A DNA stretch of 64,000 bases from Prorocentrum cordatum (GCA_963575745.1 CAUYUJ010015265.1:42501-106500), one strand, 5' to 3'; counted from the stretch's first letter, positions 51,813 through 63,469 are shown. Program-made: numbers and translations. Notes: generated by a model from the letters alone, not told the origin.

Positions 51813-54085
51813 CCGTAGCCATTTTGGCTCAAGGCTCAAGCCGCATCGCGCGGACAGGAGATTTTGCCCCGCCAGATTTCGCTTCCCTCGTACATATCTG
51901 TGTACCCAACGGGTGATCTGCCGGCGTTGGATTGATTTCTCTGTCTGATCAGTTGTTCTTGCGTGCCCCTTCCTTGTGCGGCATCATGACAGCGCAATTT
52001 TGTTCGATTAGTTCTGTTTCGACCAGTTGGAAAAGAAAAACGAGGAGAATCAAACTGGCGATTTGTAGACAAGCTGTATTTGATGTTATGCAGTTTAATG
52101 CTCGTGATCCATATTTTGTGGCTGATCCGAATACCTTCCCCGCGTTTGGCTGGTTTGATAACCTCGATGATTGTGCGCGAAACCCATGCCCGTTTCAGGG
52201 GAACTCGGAGGAGCAGGTCAATATATTGTTGAGTTCCTTATCGGTGCCAGAGCCGAAGACCAGTGAGAAAGACAAGAAATCGGACTTGCATCTGATTGGT
52301 GAAGTTGCTTATGTTGATTCGCATGACCTTTGGTCGCCGGCTGGGTCTGATTATTCGCAGAGACAGGAGAAGGAGGTTTCGTCACATCATGATGTTCCCG
52401 ATTCAAATGTTCCCGCTGTTGACCCAGGTGTTCTAAAAGAGGAGTTGCATGATGAGGAGTTGCAGGATGCGGGGTTGCAGAATGCGGAGTTGCTGAATGA
52501 GCAGTTGCATTATTCTCATCATACATATTATATGGCTTCACGCTCTGAAGTGTGCCACACTTCAGCTTCTGACGCAGACCCGGCTCGCCGTGGAAAGGAT
52601 TGGCAGGGGGATCTTAAGGATTTCAAGGACGAGGAGGAGGAGAATGTTCATGTTGAATATGTGGAGAGTTCTACGACAGTTGCTGCTGAAGAAGCGTCGC
52701 TTGCTTCTCAATCAAATGATGCTGTACTGCACGCATTTCCTTTGGATTATTCTTTGCACTCAGCTCCTTTGGATTATTTTCTGCACTCAGTTCCTGTGGA
52801 TTATTCTCGAGTGCAAAGGGAAGGTGGAGGCCCCGAGGCGCTGCCGTTGGCATCCTCGAAAACCCACGGAGAGTGCGAAGTTGACCAGCGTAAAGATAAC
52901 TGTGCCTCTTCTTCCCGGCTCTGTTCAGATGAGTTGCAGAGTAATCGATCTAAGTGTCAGGCTGCCAGGGACTGGGCCCGTGCCAATGACGATGCAGTTG
53001 CTCTTTGGCGGGAATTCGAACGGCTCCCGAAAGATGAGTTTCGGATCGAGGCGCTCAGGGCATACAAACTTCGAATGGGAATTGAGAGTCCCGAGGAGGC
53101 GCCGACTCCTGAGGAGGATGCTGGCCGTGGGAAAGGCCAGAGGCACCGCAGAAACAGGAGGCGGGCAAGGGCGAAGGCTCAGGCAGTTCTAATTGGCTCT
53201 TCTATGCCAAAGTCGGCCCATCAATCTACTTGCGATCCTCCCCAACCTCCGTCCTCTTTTCACGATTCAGTTTCTTCCGCTCTACCCGCCCCAATTGTGC
53301 CCTTGTTGCCCGAAGGCGACAAGGAGACGGAGGTGGATGAGTTGCATAACTATCAATCAGAGTGCGATGAGGACGCTGATTCGGATGCAGCCTCCCACGC
53401 ATGGGATAGAATGGCCACCCAGCGAGTGAGGGCAAATTTTTACTTGAAGCAGGCTGCTCTGCAACGTTTCTGTGAGGCTTTGCGCCGTGATGGGGAGGAG
53501 GACGCGGACATCCAGAGAACCTGTGGGCTGTGTCGGTTGGACAAGATGAGGATGCACCGTATTGCAGGGTGGTGCTTCGGACATTGGCGGTGCTTGACAT
53601 TCTACTCAAGTGTTGCTCAACGGTTGATGGAACAACGCTTGCAGAGCCACATTAGGAACCTCTGTGTAACCTTTTGGCCTTAACTGTGGCCTTAACTGGC
53701 GCCTGGCGCTGGATATACAACGTAAACATGAACTAGTCGGCCTCCACGGTTTCTTCGTTGGAGGGCGGTCTGTGGAAGTATATGCTGCTGATCGGCTGTT
53801 GCTTTGACCAATGCAGTAAAACGGCATTGTATGGCCGTGGAACACGTTTTGGGTAGCGTTTCAACCAGCTCTTACACCATTCTCTAACCTGTTCCAACGC
53901 CTTTGCATTCTCACATGTTGTGCTGCATCCTTTTCCTTGTTCCTGCATCCTATTCCGATGCCTATGCCTCAGTGGCTCGGCAGTGTGATGATAAGAGGTG
54001 CCTTCTCTAGCTACCCTGTGCTCCGTTTGGGAGTCTTAGGGCTCAGCTGTCACAGCTGTCCGCGCCCTGACTCAAACTCAAAAAC
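51813..54085 (+). mobile_element. Retroposon with a 583-codon open frame and array-hairpin target
   Basis: The unit is about 2.27 kb, running from CCGTAGCCATTTTGG to the tail GACTCAAACTCAAAAA. It encodes one long protein without endonuclease or RT motifs. It is followed by CCTGGTTGACGG, the same hairpin loop position used by the LINEs. A truncated second copy is at 45,084-47,006. It is probably mobilised in trans by a LINE of the kind seen here; this is inferred from the shared junction and tail style. Confidence 0.7.
51986..53683 (+). CDS. Uncharacterised protein of the retroposon
   Basis: The first ATG is at 51986 (GIMTAQF); the frame is open from 51932. No family is recognised. Visible features are short internal repeats (ELHDEELQDAGLQNAELLNE and three copies of an LHSxPLDYS-like unit), an acidic DEEEEN patch, a basic stretch (GQRHRRNRRRARAKA) that could bind nucleic acid or act as a nuclear signal, and a conserved C-terminal third with YQSECDEDADSD, a CGLC pair and RIAGWCFGHWRCL. 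The C-terminal third is preserved in the truncated copy. It could be an ORF1-like RNA-binding protein or a captured host transcript. Function unknown. Confidence 0.6.
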   Translation: MTAQFCSISSVSTSWKRKTRRIKLAICRQAVFDVMQFNARDPYFVADPNTFPAFGWFDNLDDCARNPCPFQGNSEEQVNILLSSLSVPEPKTSEKDKKSDLHLIGEVAYVDSHDLWSPAGSDYSQRQEKEVSSHHDVPDSNVPAVDPGVLKEELHDEELQDAGLQNAELLNEQLHYSHHTYYMASRSEVCHTSASDADPARRGKDWQGDLKDFKDEEEENVHVEYVESSTTVAAEEASLASQSNDAVLHAFPLDYSLHSAPLDYFLHSVPVDYSRVQREGGGPEALPLASSKTHGECEVDQRKDNCASSSRLCSDELQSNRSKCQAARDWARANDDAVALWREFERLPKDEFRIEALRAYKLRMGIESPEEAPTPEEDAGRGKGQRHRRNRRRARAKAQAVLIGSSMPKSAHQSTCDPPQPPSSFHDSVSSALPAPIVPLLPEGDKETEVDELHNYQSECDEDADSDAASHAWDRMATQRVRANFYLKQAALQRFCEALRRDGEEDADIQRTCGLCRLDKMRMHRIAGWCFGHWRCLTFYSSVAQRLMEQRLQSHIRNLCVTFWP

Positions 54086-54312
54086 CTGGTTGACGGTTTA
54101 CCGCCGGCTCCCAGTGCCGCGTCTGCCCGCCGAATCCTCAGGTCCGTAGTTGCAATATTATTGTCAAAAGACATGGAGAAACCGTCTCTGTATAAACCGA
54201 AAAATGTATTTTGCAAGTTTTCGCGCTGAGTCCGGAGGTGTCCTCCTGGCAATCTGAGCTCTACGTGGGTCCCGGCGGCAACCTGGTTGACGGTTCACCG
54301 CCGGCTCCCAGT
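54086..54312 (+). repeat. Hairpin right half (54086-54115) and a family B 3' portion (54116-54312)
   Basis: TGGTTGACGGTTTACCGCC follows the retroposon tail. B then resumes at GCCGCGTCTGCCCGCC and ends with a hairpin whose left arm is changed (CGGCGGCAA) and CTCCCAGT. Confidence 0.7.
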
Positions 54313-54899
54313 TAAAGTCGGCTGGGTAAATATTGTGAGGGATTTGTCAGTTCGTGTTGACCATCCGTTCCGCACTTGTATTGGGTTAGGCCGCGTCTGC
54401 CTGTGAAATTCTCAGGTGCGTAGCTGCAGTGTGGCTATTCACTTGGCGGGGCCGTCGGTCGTCTGAATGCATTTTTCAAGATAAACATGGTTTCGCGAAT
54501 TTAGCTTATCAAGCAAGAAGCGATCCTGACATCTCTGATTTGCATTTGGATTCAGCAGATGATTTCGCGCTTGCTGGTTAAATTCTCAGGTTTGTAGCTA
54601 CAGTGTTACTATCAAATTATTGGAGGAACCGTCGCCGTCGGGATGCAATATTTCAAATACTGGAAACATCAATCTGAATCGGCAGAAGCTTGTCATACGA
54701 GGTGTATCAGGAGATATTCTTGAACTCCGTCATACATGTGCATGGAGTTGTGTGCGTGATAGCTGTTCCCTGTACTAAACTCGAGCAGGTCGAGAAACAT
54801 AATTATTCGCACCTGTAGTGCGTCCGCCAGTGAATTTCTCAGGCCCCTAGTTACAGTATAACTACCAAAAGACCTAGGGAAACAAACTTCGTATCATAC

Positions 54900-54940
<41 letters not shown>

Positions 54941-54947
54941 GTAGTTG

Positions 54948-54984
<37 letters not shown>

Positions 54985-55107
54985 TGCGAGTTTTCAAGCC
55001 AACACTCGAGGAAGCGTTCTTCCCGGAATCTGAGCCCTAATTCGCGTGTCCAAAGCTCTACGATGGTCCTGGCGGTTACCTGGTTCACGGTTTACCGCCA
55101 GATTCTG
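54313..55107 (+). repeat. Degenerate B-like sequence, last of the array
   Basis: Three diverged B-body passages are recognisable (GGGTTAGGCCGCGTCTGCC, TTAAATTCTCAGG, ATTATTCGCACCTGTAG). It closes with a decayed terminal module at about 55,053-55,107 (CTGGCGGTTA with TTTACCGCCAG). No gene is seen. Confidence 0.65.
54903..54982. repeat. TA-dinucleotide microsatellite
   Basis: (TA)n is interrupted once by GTAGTTGTATG. It lies inside the degenerate B-like sequence. Confidence 0.95.
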
Positions 55108-55884
55108 TAATTAAGCATTCTGGCTTTTCTAGCTTCTCATGCGCCCCTTCCCAGCAACCGACACACTCGTGTTCCGCGTTCCCTTTCACTGCCCGGGTGT
55201 TCTCGAAGATCCCAAGGTGCCGCCTCGAGCCTGGCGCTAAAACTTTCTGATCTGCATTCTTAGCCCGATCCCATTCTATCGTCCATGTCCAAGTCTCATG
55301 TGGAAAAGACGTTAGCAGACAATTATTTCACTGTTCTGCCGTGTCCCCAATCGCCCATACATACGTGAAAGGCGGTCTCACCTCACATTAGTAGAAACTT
55401 TCGATAGCGCTCGCCATCCTGAATGCGCGACACCTGCGTCGCTGTGCGGGCGCTTCTTTCAATGCGAGCCCGAATCGCACTTGTGGAAATCTGTTCAAAC
55501 TCTGGTGACGCCACCCATGCAGTGATACTTGCCCGTTGATCCCACAACTTCTGGGATGGGGTTCCTGGCTGGAACAGAATGCGCAGCCGTCTGAATCCGA
55601 AGGCTTTGCTCGAGTTCTCCCTATCAGATGCCTCCTGACGAATCGAACTGTCAACCTCCGTCTCTCTTTTGCTTCAGCTTTCTGCATAAGTGATGATACT
55701 CTCTGGCTGGTGGGTCCAGCTTCTTTGGACTATCCCGATAGTTGGAGATGCGGCGACCATTGGCGTTTCTGGAACGCTGCGCAGACAACTTGCCGAGCAC
55801 TTAGCTGATGCCTCTGAATCTGCTACACATGGGGCGCGGTTCGCCTGCATGTCTCTTCCCTGCCTCGACAACGCTGCTAGCCTC
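55108..55884. other. Non-array flank, no supported gene
   Basis: Composition is more balanced and no array motifs are found. Short open frames on both strands show no recognisable domain. This is where the nested array stops. Confidence 0.5.
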
Positions 55885-55945
55885 TCCACAACTGGGAGCC
55901 GACGGTAAACCGTCAACCAGATTACCGCCGGGACCCTCGTAGAGC
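55885..55945 (-). repeat. Isolated inverted terminal module of an array element
   Basis: On the minus strand it reads GCTCTACGAGGGTCCCGGCGG, then the loop GGTTGACGG and CGGCTCCCAGTT. The right arm has one change (TTTACCGTCGG). No matching head is found to the right, so only the 3' end is preserved. Confidence 0.75.
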
Positions 55946-56916
55946 AACTGCTCCCGAGTGCCAATTTGTTTCACCTCGCTTCTAACGTGCTGGATGTTCC
56001 AAGACACTGCATGTAATCGTACTTGGATGGTCTTGTTCGTTTGTTTCCGCCTCCAGAGAGCTGCTCCATCGGATTCTTCTTTTCGACTTATTCTTCGTCA
56101 GAGTCCTCTGCGCTGTTGAGATCCTCTTTTCGAGATCTACCTGGCGTGCGTCTCTCCTTCCTGGCCGTGGCCTCCTCAGCTGAAGCACTGCCCTGTCCTG
56201 CCATCTCTGCTTCGATGATGCAACCTCAAGATATAATCTCGAAAGTACAGTATCGAACAATATCAGGAAGCAATATAAAGAGCACAGCATCGAACAAGGT
56301 CAAAGCAGACGAATGCCGCGCAATCTGAAGATATACTGCAGCTTGGATTCACGCCAATCACGTTACACAAAGCTTTCTATATAGCATCACAAGACAACCG
56401 GGAAATTCACAACCAAAAGAAAATGTGCTGCAAGTGGTGCTACACAAGAAAGGCAGCGTCTCAACACCGCGCGTCATGCGAATAGCAAAACACAACAACT
56501 CTCGGCAAAATGCCGCTCGAGGTGACCCCGGACGACGGCGCTCAGCCTCCAGATCCCGATGGTGGAGGAGACCCTGTTTTTTTGCGCTTTTGCGGGCAGC
56601 GTCACCACGTCCGACGTGGCTACCCGAGACGCACGAGCACTTGCCTGGCCTCTTGGAGGCTTTTTAAAGCAGAGAGTTCAGCGTCGGATATCGTACAGTC
56701 GGGAGGCAGAACGAGGGCAGCCTCGCACGCGCCTCCCCAAACGAGAGAGTCACGCTCTGCGGAAAAGCTTGCACACAGGGGTGTGTTAGGATAGTTAAAG
56801 AGGGGGTGCGCAGAGGAGGGAGTCAGAGCAGCCTAGATAATATCCGATGCCAACACCATGCTTGTCAACGCCTCCGTCGTGCTGTCCTCAGAGGGCGACA
56901 TTGAAGCAATGTTTCT
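55946..56916. other. Low-information stretch, no supported gene
   Basis: Short open frames on both strands (for example near 56,023-56,328 and 56,510-56,794) have no recognisable family. A minus-strand LINE relic begins just to the right, and part of this stretch may be its decayed 3' region. Confidence 0.4.
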
Positions 56917-57602
56917 CTAACGGGCGACGATTGCGCGCAAATTCCACCCCGGATGTCGCCGCAGATCCCACGGCTGTGACTGCGGCTTCCTGCCGCCGAC
57001 AATCTTCAACAGAGAACTTCCCTCGAAGGCGTGCACTCTGTGAATCGACTCCTTATCCCCCGTACAACTTTCAGCATTATAGAGGAGAGTGGCTTGTATC
57101 ACACTGCAGAAACGCTTGAAACGCTTGATCAGGGGAACGCTGTGCTCTCTAAAATACCTTCATACCTGAGTTGACCATGAAAGGCCTTTCTCGCCGCCGG
57201 CAATCGGTTCTCAACATCTGTATGTCGGTTCGAATGGCACTCGACAGAAACCGAACTACCCATAACAGTCAACCCATATTGACTTTCCTGAAAGGTACAT
57301 CGTCTCCATCAAGTCGTAAATACAGCAGGGGATGCAGCGCCGAAGCCGATCACCTCGAGAGATTCCTTCTTCCAACTGAAACCCCATGCTTGAAAGCGTT
57401 GAGTCAAGCCTACGATTTGCCTCTGGAGCAGATCTGGGTCCGAGCCGAGAATATCAACGTTGTCAGCATAGATCATGTGATTTATCAGTGGCTGTTTTGT
57501 CGTGCGGTTTGGGTCGTCCGCGCCGGAGCGTGAGCGCGCGATGCGCGCGCGTGGTTCGGGTTGAAATATGATGCGAAGATCCTGCCGCAGCTGCTTTTGC
57601 AA
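56917..57602 (-). pseudogene. Minus-strand LINE reverse transcriptase relic
   Basis: Reading leftward, motif C appears as MIYADNVDIL (YADN codons at 57460-57471), followed by AWGFSWKKESLEV. After a break, the thumb/connector signature appears as QATLLYNAESCTGDKESIHR and HAFEGSSLLKIVGG (57,102 to 56,990). These segments lie in different frames with stops between, so the copy is dead. As in the + strand LINEs, Asn stands where the second Asp of the catalytic box is usual. Sequence to the right (57,600-58,490) may be its upstream part, but I cannot assign motifs there. Confidence 0.55.
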
Positions 57603-58549
57603 CCTTATGTCGCGATCTTAGACCCCTGAAGTTTCGCGTTGAATGGTTGCAGTTCTGATCCCGTTCTAGTATTTCAACCAGAGGCTGTCTGATCCAAACG
57701 GTTTTCAATCCTTCAATCATGTTCGATCCGAGCAGGCCCTGCCTGGCATGAGCAACGGTCGCTTATTCGGGTTCAACGTGAGCAGACGCTGTGGTTGGAT
57801 GGTGTTGTACTTTTGGAGAGTGTCGGAACTAATCGTTGTGACATCGTAAATGGTGTGTTCGAATTAGCGAGCTCTAGGCGGCTCTGCTGCTTTGGAGTAT
57901 CAGAGGCTGACAGCTCAAGGGTGGCTTGTGCTCGTGGCCAGAATTTGCCTTTACACGCTGATTTGGTGATAGTGTAGGCAGAATGGGGAAATGCGTAATC
58001 AGGCAGGCTATCAATTCGGGTCGGTCGTGCCCGCAGGGAGATATTGAGGGGGGTAGGAAGGGGCACTATATCGCGGTCGACAGTGCAGGCGTATTCTCTT
58101 CCAGGTGGCATCGGGGCCTCATCAGGCTACCTGGTCCGCAACGCCCGCGACGAAGTCGAAGACGTTCGCTGTGTTCCCCGGCAATGAGCGCCCAATCGCT
58201 CCAGGTAGAGCCATGCAACCTGCCCGAAAAGACTTTTCTGCGCTTGCCACAATGGCATGCCACTGTAGGCGCTTCTCGTTGCCAGAATCCTCGGTCCCTT
58301 CAGGGCTTCGCAGAAGGGTCAGCAACTTCCAGCTGAAGTGCCCCGAGTCGGGAATTTTGACGACGAGCAGTGCCAGGAGCAATTTGAAAAACGCCCCGTG
58401 CTCGACGATCTGCGCTGACCCTTCTGCAGGAATCCATGAAAATGCACTGGCTGTTGCCGAGCAGGAGAAGGGCAGGTGCATGACCAACCCAGCGTGAATG
58501 CTAGCGCGACAAGGGACAGCGAACCATCACATCCGTCCAACACTGGCAT
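57603..58549. other. Unassigned flank, possibly the 5' part of the minus-strand LINE relic
   Basis: Minus-strand open frames occur at about 57,773-58,111 and 58,122-58,487, but show no motif I can name. No array elements are present. Confidence 0.3.
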
Positions 58550-59322
58550 AGCGCATTAGGTAGCTGTCCAAATCACCGTCGTTGCCTCTGGTCGGGCTGG
58601 CGCCTCGGGATCACATTGTGCGCGCGCCGTAACCATGACATGGGTGCGAGACACTTGAGAGAGGCAGGAGGTGGGATGGGGGATGGAAGAAGGAGGCAGA
58701 CTAGGACGGGCGGGAAAGGACGAGAGCAAACCCATATTTTATCAGCGATGCTGCAATCCACTTCCGCCCCAAGTCCCCTATGCCGTATCCCCTATCCCCA
58801 AGTCGCCTGAACCTCCTGACTGCCAAACCAGCACCCTCTGTGTTTGCCCCAGGCGGGCTCCTCGTTCTGATGAGGAGCTCCCTTGCGTCCTCCTATCAAG
58901 CAGTAAGGCATGCGACTAGGTGTCATCATATAGCTCAAAGCGGCGTCCAGCCAAATTCCCCATATGCTGAAGGACTGCCCCTCCTCTTGCGTGGGGGCGA
59001 GAGTTCTTTTTTGATTTCCCCCCTCCCTTCTATGCTTCATTTTGTCGCAGTTCCCAACAACATCACAAACGGTGGAGAAGTCTCAGGCACAACGTCCGGC
59101 CCGCGCCATTTTCACGCATGGGGGTTCGGCAGGGGGGGTGATGCGGAAGGCAATGGGGTGGGTGCGGAGGAAGAGGCATGGGCGGGGGAGGGGTGGCGAA
59201 GGGGGGGGGGAGGAGGAGGAGGGGGGCGAGCTCTGGAGGGGCTGTGGCCTAGATGCTCCGTCAGGCCCCGCGTGCAGGGGCCTGGGGGTCTCGGCGCGGC
59301 CAGCGCCGCCTCCAGGTCAAGC

Positions 59323-59950
59323 ATGCCCCGCTGGCTCCAGGAGGAGGCCGATGGCGACATCCTCTTCATCCAGGAGACGGGGGTCGCGCCAGGCGCCAGG
59401 GTGGGGGTCGAGCAGGCCTGCCGTCGCGGGGGCTGGTGGGCTCCTTTCACGGAAGCCAGGCGCACAGAGCGCGGAGGGTTGTCCTGTGGCGTGGGCGTCG
59501 CCTGCCGCGAGCATCTGGGCATCGGCTGGCCGCTTGCTGGCCCGCCGCTGCCAGCTGACCACATGGTAGCCCTCTGGATCAGCGCTGTGGTGCCAGGCGG
59601 CTTCCTCGCGGTCTCGCTCTACCTTGTGTCGGGCAGGAGGCTGGGCCCTGGGGTCAAGGTGCTACTGGCGCAGCTTGGCAAGTACCTCGAGGCGGTGCGG
59701 GTCCCGTATTGTCGGTGGCGACTGGAACTGCGCGTCGCAAGAGTTGGAGGCGTGGGGCTGGCCAGAACGCGTCTCGGGCTTCGTGTCCAGCTCGGGCGCG
59801 TCTACCTGCAGAGTGGGAGGCGGCGCGGAGATGGACTTCTTCGTGGCGGCAGGCGGCCTTGGAGCTTCGGTTCGGGGGGTTGAGCGCTTGGACAGCCTCC
59901 CGAACCCGCGCTACTCCGTGAGACCGCAGCTGGATGGTGCCAGGGTGCAG
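59323..59950 (+). pseudogene. Endonuclease (EEP family) domain of the GC-rich LINE, frameshifted
   Basis: The first frame gives MPRWLQEEADGDILFIQETG, with the catalytic Glu motif, then GGLSCGVGVACREHLG. After a slip at about 59,700 a second frame gives IVGGDWNCAS, the DxN metal-site motif, and DFFVAAGG. The order and spacing fit an apurinic-type endonuclease as in LINEs. The slip and later stops show it is not functional as read. Confidence 0.6.
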
Positions 59951-61770
59951 GAGAAAGCGCTTTACCACAGGGCGCCCCGCGCCTACCCAGCTGAGAGGCC
60001 AGTTGGGCCACGGCGAGCGCCGCCCTGCTGGGGGGGTCTACTGCAGGACTTGGTCGAAGCGATCGGGGCCAAGGCGCAGACCTCGGCAGGCCGAGAGCCT
60101 AAGGCGCACGTCGGGGAGCGTGCCCACTCAATCGTGGGACCGCCGACTGGTGGATGAGCCCTGGCGTTTGAGGCCCGCCCTCTGAGGCCCCCGACGGGGG
60201 GGTGGTCGTTGCCCTCAGAGTCGTTGCGGGGAGCTGCCTCGGGGCGCGTTGGAGATAATCTGCCCGCCGTGCCGCTGGAGGGCGTGCTGGAGAATGACTT
60301 CGGCGACCCGCGCCCTGGAAGCCGCGACGGGCCGAAGGTGCATGTCGTGTGTCAGGTGACCCGTGAGGGGGGCCTTTCCGCGGGGTGCGCTGAAGGGAAG
60401 TTGGCAGTTGCTTCTGGGAGCGCGCTCACCCCTCCAGAGAAGGTCGAGACGCCGCCCCAGTCGCAACACCGCGCAGGACCCGGGTCAGGCTGTCCTGGGG
60501 CTGGCACCCACGGGGCAGCATCTTGGGGTGGGGATTCGCTGGATGGGGGGGGGAGCACGGCCACGCGTGCTACGACGTCCTTTCCAGCTGCCCTTTGGTG
60601 TTGGGGCCTGCCTACGCGCCGCCGATGGGCGGCGAGGCCTCGATCAGGGCGCTGTGGGACGACTTAGACGAGAGGGCTGGAGAGCAGTTGTGACTGGCCT
60701 ACACGGAGAAGTCACCGTGGACGCGCAGGTTGTCGGTGTTGAGCCGGTGTTGATGGGCCGGGCTGGGGGTTCCTCCGCCCCGTCTGCGGGCGTCAGCCCA
60801 AAGGGCGGACAGGCCGAGAGGCCGCTCGGGCAGCTTGGCCGTGGGGGCCTTCCCGAGGTCCATTCCGATGGGTGTAGCCTTCATGTTAAATTGGGTGATG
60901 CCGTGGCCACGTTTGCGGAGGAGACGGGCGCGAGAGGCAGGGACTGCGACCGATGTGGAGGAGGTCGTGGGGAAGCAGGGTCCCTGGGCTTGGCCTCGGC
61001 GGGGTGGGCCAGATACTCGTGTCCAACAGCCGCATGGAGCTGCCGAGCGTCCTGATGGCCATGCTTGGGAAGGATTTGGCACCGCCACTCTGGGCGAGCT
61101 TTACGAGCGCGTCGCAGGCTTGCTAGATGAGGGCATCGCTGGTGTCCTCGATTGGCAGGGGTGGGAGGAGCAAGCTCAGCGCGGAGGGCGTGGCGCGCAG
61201 CCTAACTTCGTGGAGCATGAGATCAGCTTCGCGCGGCGGGGGGCATATGCCAGGGGGTGTCCGCAGGTGCAGGTCTGGCGAAGTGTTACCACAACGTGCT
61301 GGGAGCTGCTGGCCAGCAGGGGTAGGTTGAGGATGCCGCATCTCATTCCGCGCGAGCTCACCGCCCAGGCCGTGCTGCAAGCGGAGCTAGGGGGGCTGGC
61401 TAGCTAGGACCTAGTGGGGGACATCGGCCTCGAGGCGACACAGAAGGCGCTACAGCAGAAGGACCTGGCGCAGCAGCTCCGCTCGGTCGGGGCCTGACCT
61501 TCGGCGAGCTCCAGGCGCTGGAGGGCTACGCGCGCCAGGCGGCCCAGGCCTTCGACCAGAAGGCAGCCGAAGCCCGCGTCGAGGCCTGGCGGGAGTGGGC
61601 GCAGGCGGCCGTTCGAGATGGTGATGGAGCAGCGTGGGGCTTCTGCCGAGCCCCCATGGCCCGGGCGGCTGGCCGGGTAGCCGCGGGCCAACCTGCCAGC
61701 ATAGCGGGCACGCTGCAGGGGATCACAGAGGAGTACCAGCAGGTGCGGTGCCACGGCGCGGAGGATTTCG

Positions 61771-63465
61771 ATGTCGAGCAGATGCTGCCTGAGGGTGTGC
61801 TGGAGTAGGCGCCGCGGCCACCAGCGCCGCGGGACATCCTGGGCGCCGCGCGGTCCTTCAAGAAGAGCGCTGCGGTGGGGGATCGACAGCCACAGGCCGC
61901 CCGACTTAAGCTGGCTCTCCGATGACAGCATCCTGGCGCCGTGCCTGCATCTCGTCGAGGCGGGTGCCCGGTTCGCCGCGCAGATCGCGGAGGTTTTTAT
62001 TTTTCTGGCCAAGCCTGGCGGTGGCTGGAGACCGATCGGGTTCATCGCGTCGCTGGTCAGGCTGCTGGGCAAGGTGCGACGCCAGGAGGCGAAGCGTTGG
62101 GGGAAGGCGACGGACTGGGGCTACTTCTTTGGCGGTACGGGGAAGTCCTGCGGGGATGCGGTGTGGCTCCAGAGCTTCGATGCGGACCGGTCCAAGGCCC
62201 TGGGGTTGGTCTCCATCTCTGGGTTGCTCGACCTCAGCAATGCGTGCGAGAGGGTCGCGCACCGCCAGATGGTTCGCGCGGCAAGCAGGGAGGGCCTCCC
62301 GCTGAGGAGGATCACGATCCTGCTCCAGCTCTACGGGGGCAAGCGGAGGCTGTGCTTGGACCGCTGGAAGACGGAGGCGTTCCAGGTAGCCCTACAACGT
62401 TTGGCAGGGTGCTCCTTCGCGACCACGCTCCTGCGGGTCGTCCTCATCCAGGTGCTCGGCGCGATGCTGAAGGCCTGGCAGTCGGTGAAGGCCTACGCGG
62501 TGGTGGGCGACATCGCACTGGCGGTCCACGCTAAGAGGGCGCAGGCTGAACACATATTGGTCGGGGCCACGCACGTGCGGTGCCAGAGCCTGGGGGGCAT
62601 CGGCTTCAAGATCTCGGCGACCGAGGTCCAGATCCTCAGCTCTGATTGGGAGGTTGCTTGTCGCGTGGAGGACGGGCTCAAGCGCTGGCAGTTGAGGCGC
62701 GTGAGGGCCGCGAAGAACATGGGTGTGGACTTCGTGATGTCCAAGGGGGCGTCTTGGCGGGTGCTGCGCCAGAGGGTCAACCGTCTCAGGCGGCGAGCAG
62801 GACGCTACATGGCCTTGCGAAAGGCAGGGGCCAAGAGGCTCTCCCAGGTGTCCAGGACGGGCGGTCAGGCCTCGATTTGGCACGGCGCCAGGTTCAGTGG
62901 GGTACCTCCGCGGGCGCTGCAGCGTGCTCGCTCGGTGAACTGGAAGGCCCTGACGGGCGATATAGGCAGCATGTCTCGGACGGTGCTGTTCGCGCTGCAG
63001 GAAGGCCGAGCCTGGAAGCATGACCCCGCGTACGCCGCGCAAGAGCTTCCCTTCGGAGCGCGGGCGAAGGCCGCCTTCCTGGGGCACAGGCCCGCGGCGG
63101 CTTTCAAGAAGGTGCTGGAGGTGAAGCCCGACAGCTGTGGCGACGTCGCGGGTCCAGCGGGGGCAGTCTGCCTCTCGCTGGAGCGCCGTGGCCGGGCTTT
63201 GGGGGGGCGAGCGGGGCCGCGTCATGGACCCGCAGTTCCTCGGCCCGCACGTGACTGCCAGCTTGGTGGAGGCTGGGGTCTACCGCTACCTGGTGAGGCA
63301 GGTGGCAACGCACGAGGGTTTCGAGCAGCTGGAAGGGAGGGCGCCCGACCAGGAGCCTCTCCGTGCCGCGCTGGCGGGGCTTCGCCGCGGCGGCAAGCAG
63401 TTGGAGGCAGAGCTGCTGGAGGCCCACGTCGCAGGGGGGCTCGTAACGCAGAGCGACCTCGATGA
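61771..63465 (+). pseudogene. Reverse transcriptase-like region of the GC-rich LINE
   Basis: It has KPGGGWRPIGFIASL, motif A LLDLSNACERV (Asp codon 62230-62232), a motif B-like GCSFATTLL, and a motif C-like VVGDIAL (Asp codon 62509-62511) in which Ile replaces the second Asp. Helix-rich connector sequence follows. Near a G7 run (about 63,198) the plausible reading moves to another frame ending at 63469. Residues expected for catalysis are partly changed, consistent with decay, although a substituted motif C also occurs in the unrelated LINEs of this window. Confidence 0.55.
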
Positions 63466-63469
63466 ATAA

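Larger units (their letters stand above)
1..55107 (+). repeat. Nested array of short hairpin-ended elements (families A, B, D)
   Basis: More than 40 copies of one terminal module occur here: an inverted copy of the 5' end (GGAAGCTCTACGAGT or GAGCTCTACGAGG), then a hairpin with arms CCGGCGGTRA and TYACCGCCGG, then CGCCCAGT or CGCCAGT. Downstream of most ends the sequence is the interrupted second half of another copy, whose first half lies upstream. Family A carries tandem monomers; family B does not and has the motif GGTGGTTTTGC; family D is GC-richer and contains TTTTGGACGCT. All but a few pieces share one orientation. The nesting resembles rolling-circle (Helitron/Helentron) non-autonomous elements. 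No transposase or Rep/helicase is present. Confidence 0.85.

Noticed and set aside
54903-54982. TA tract as a replication origin or telomere-related sequence
   Set aside because: It is a plain TA microsatellite. No G-rich telomere repeat or origin feature is nearby.
1-55107. CRISPR-like array (regularly spaced repeats)
   Set aside because: Repeat units are 166-178 bp, the whole unit is conserved, and there are no unique spacers or cas genes.
59042-59569. Alternative + and - frames over the GC-rich endonuclease region
   Set aside because: Only the frame with LFIQETG and the following slip gives endonuclease motifs. The others are composition-driven.
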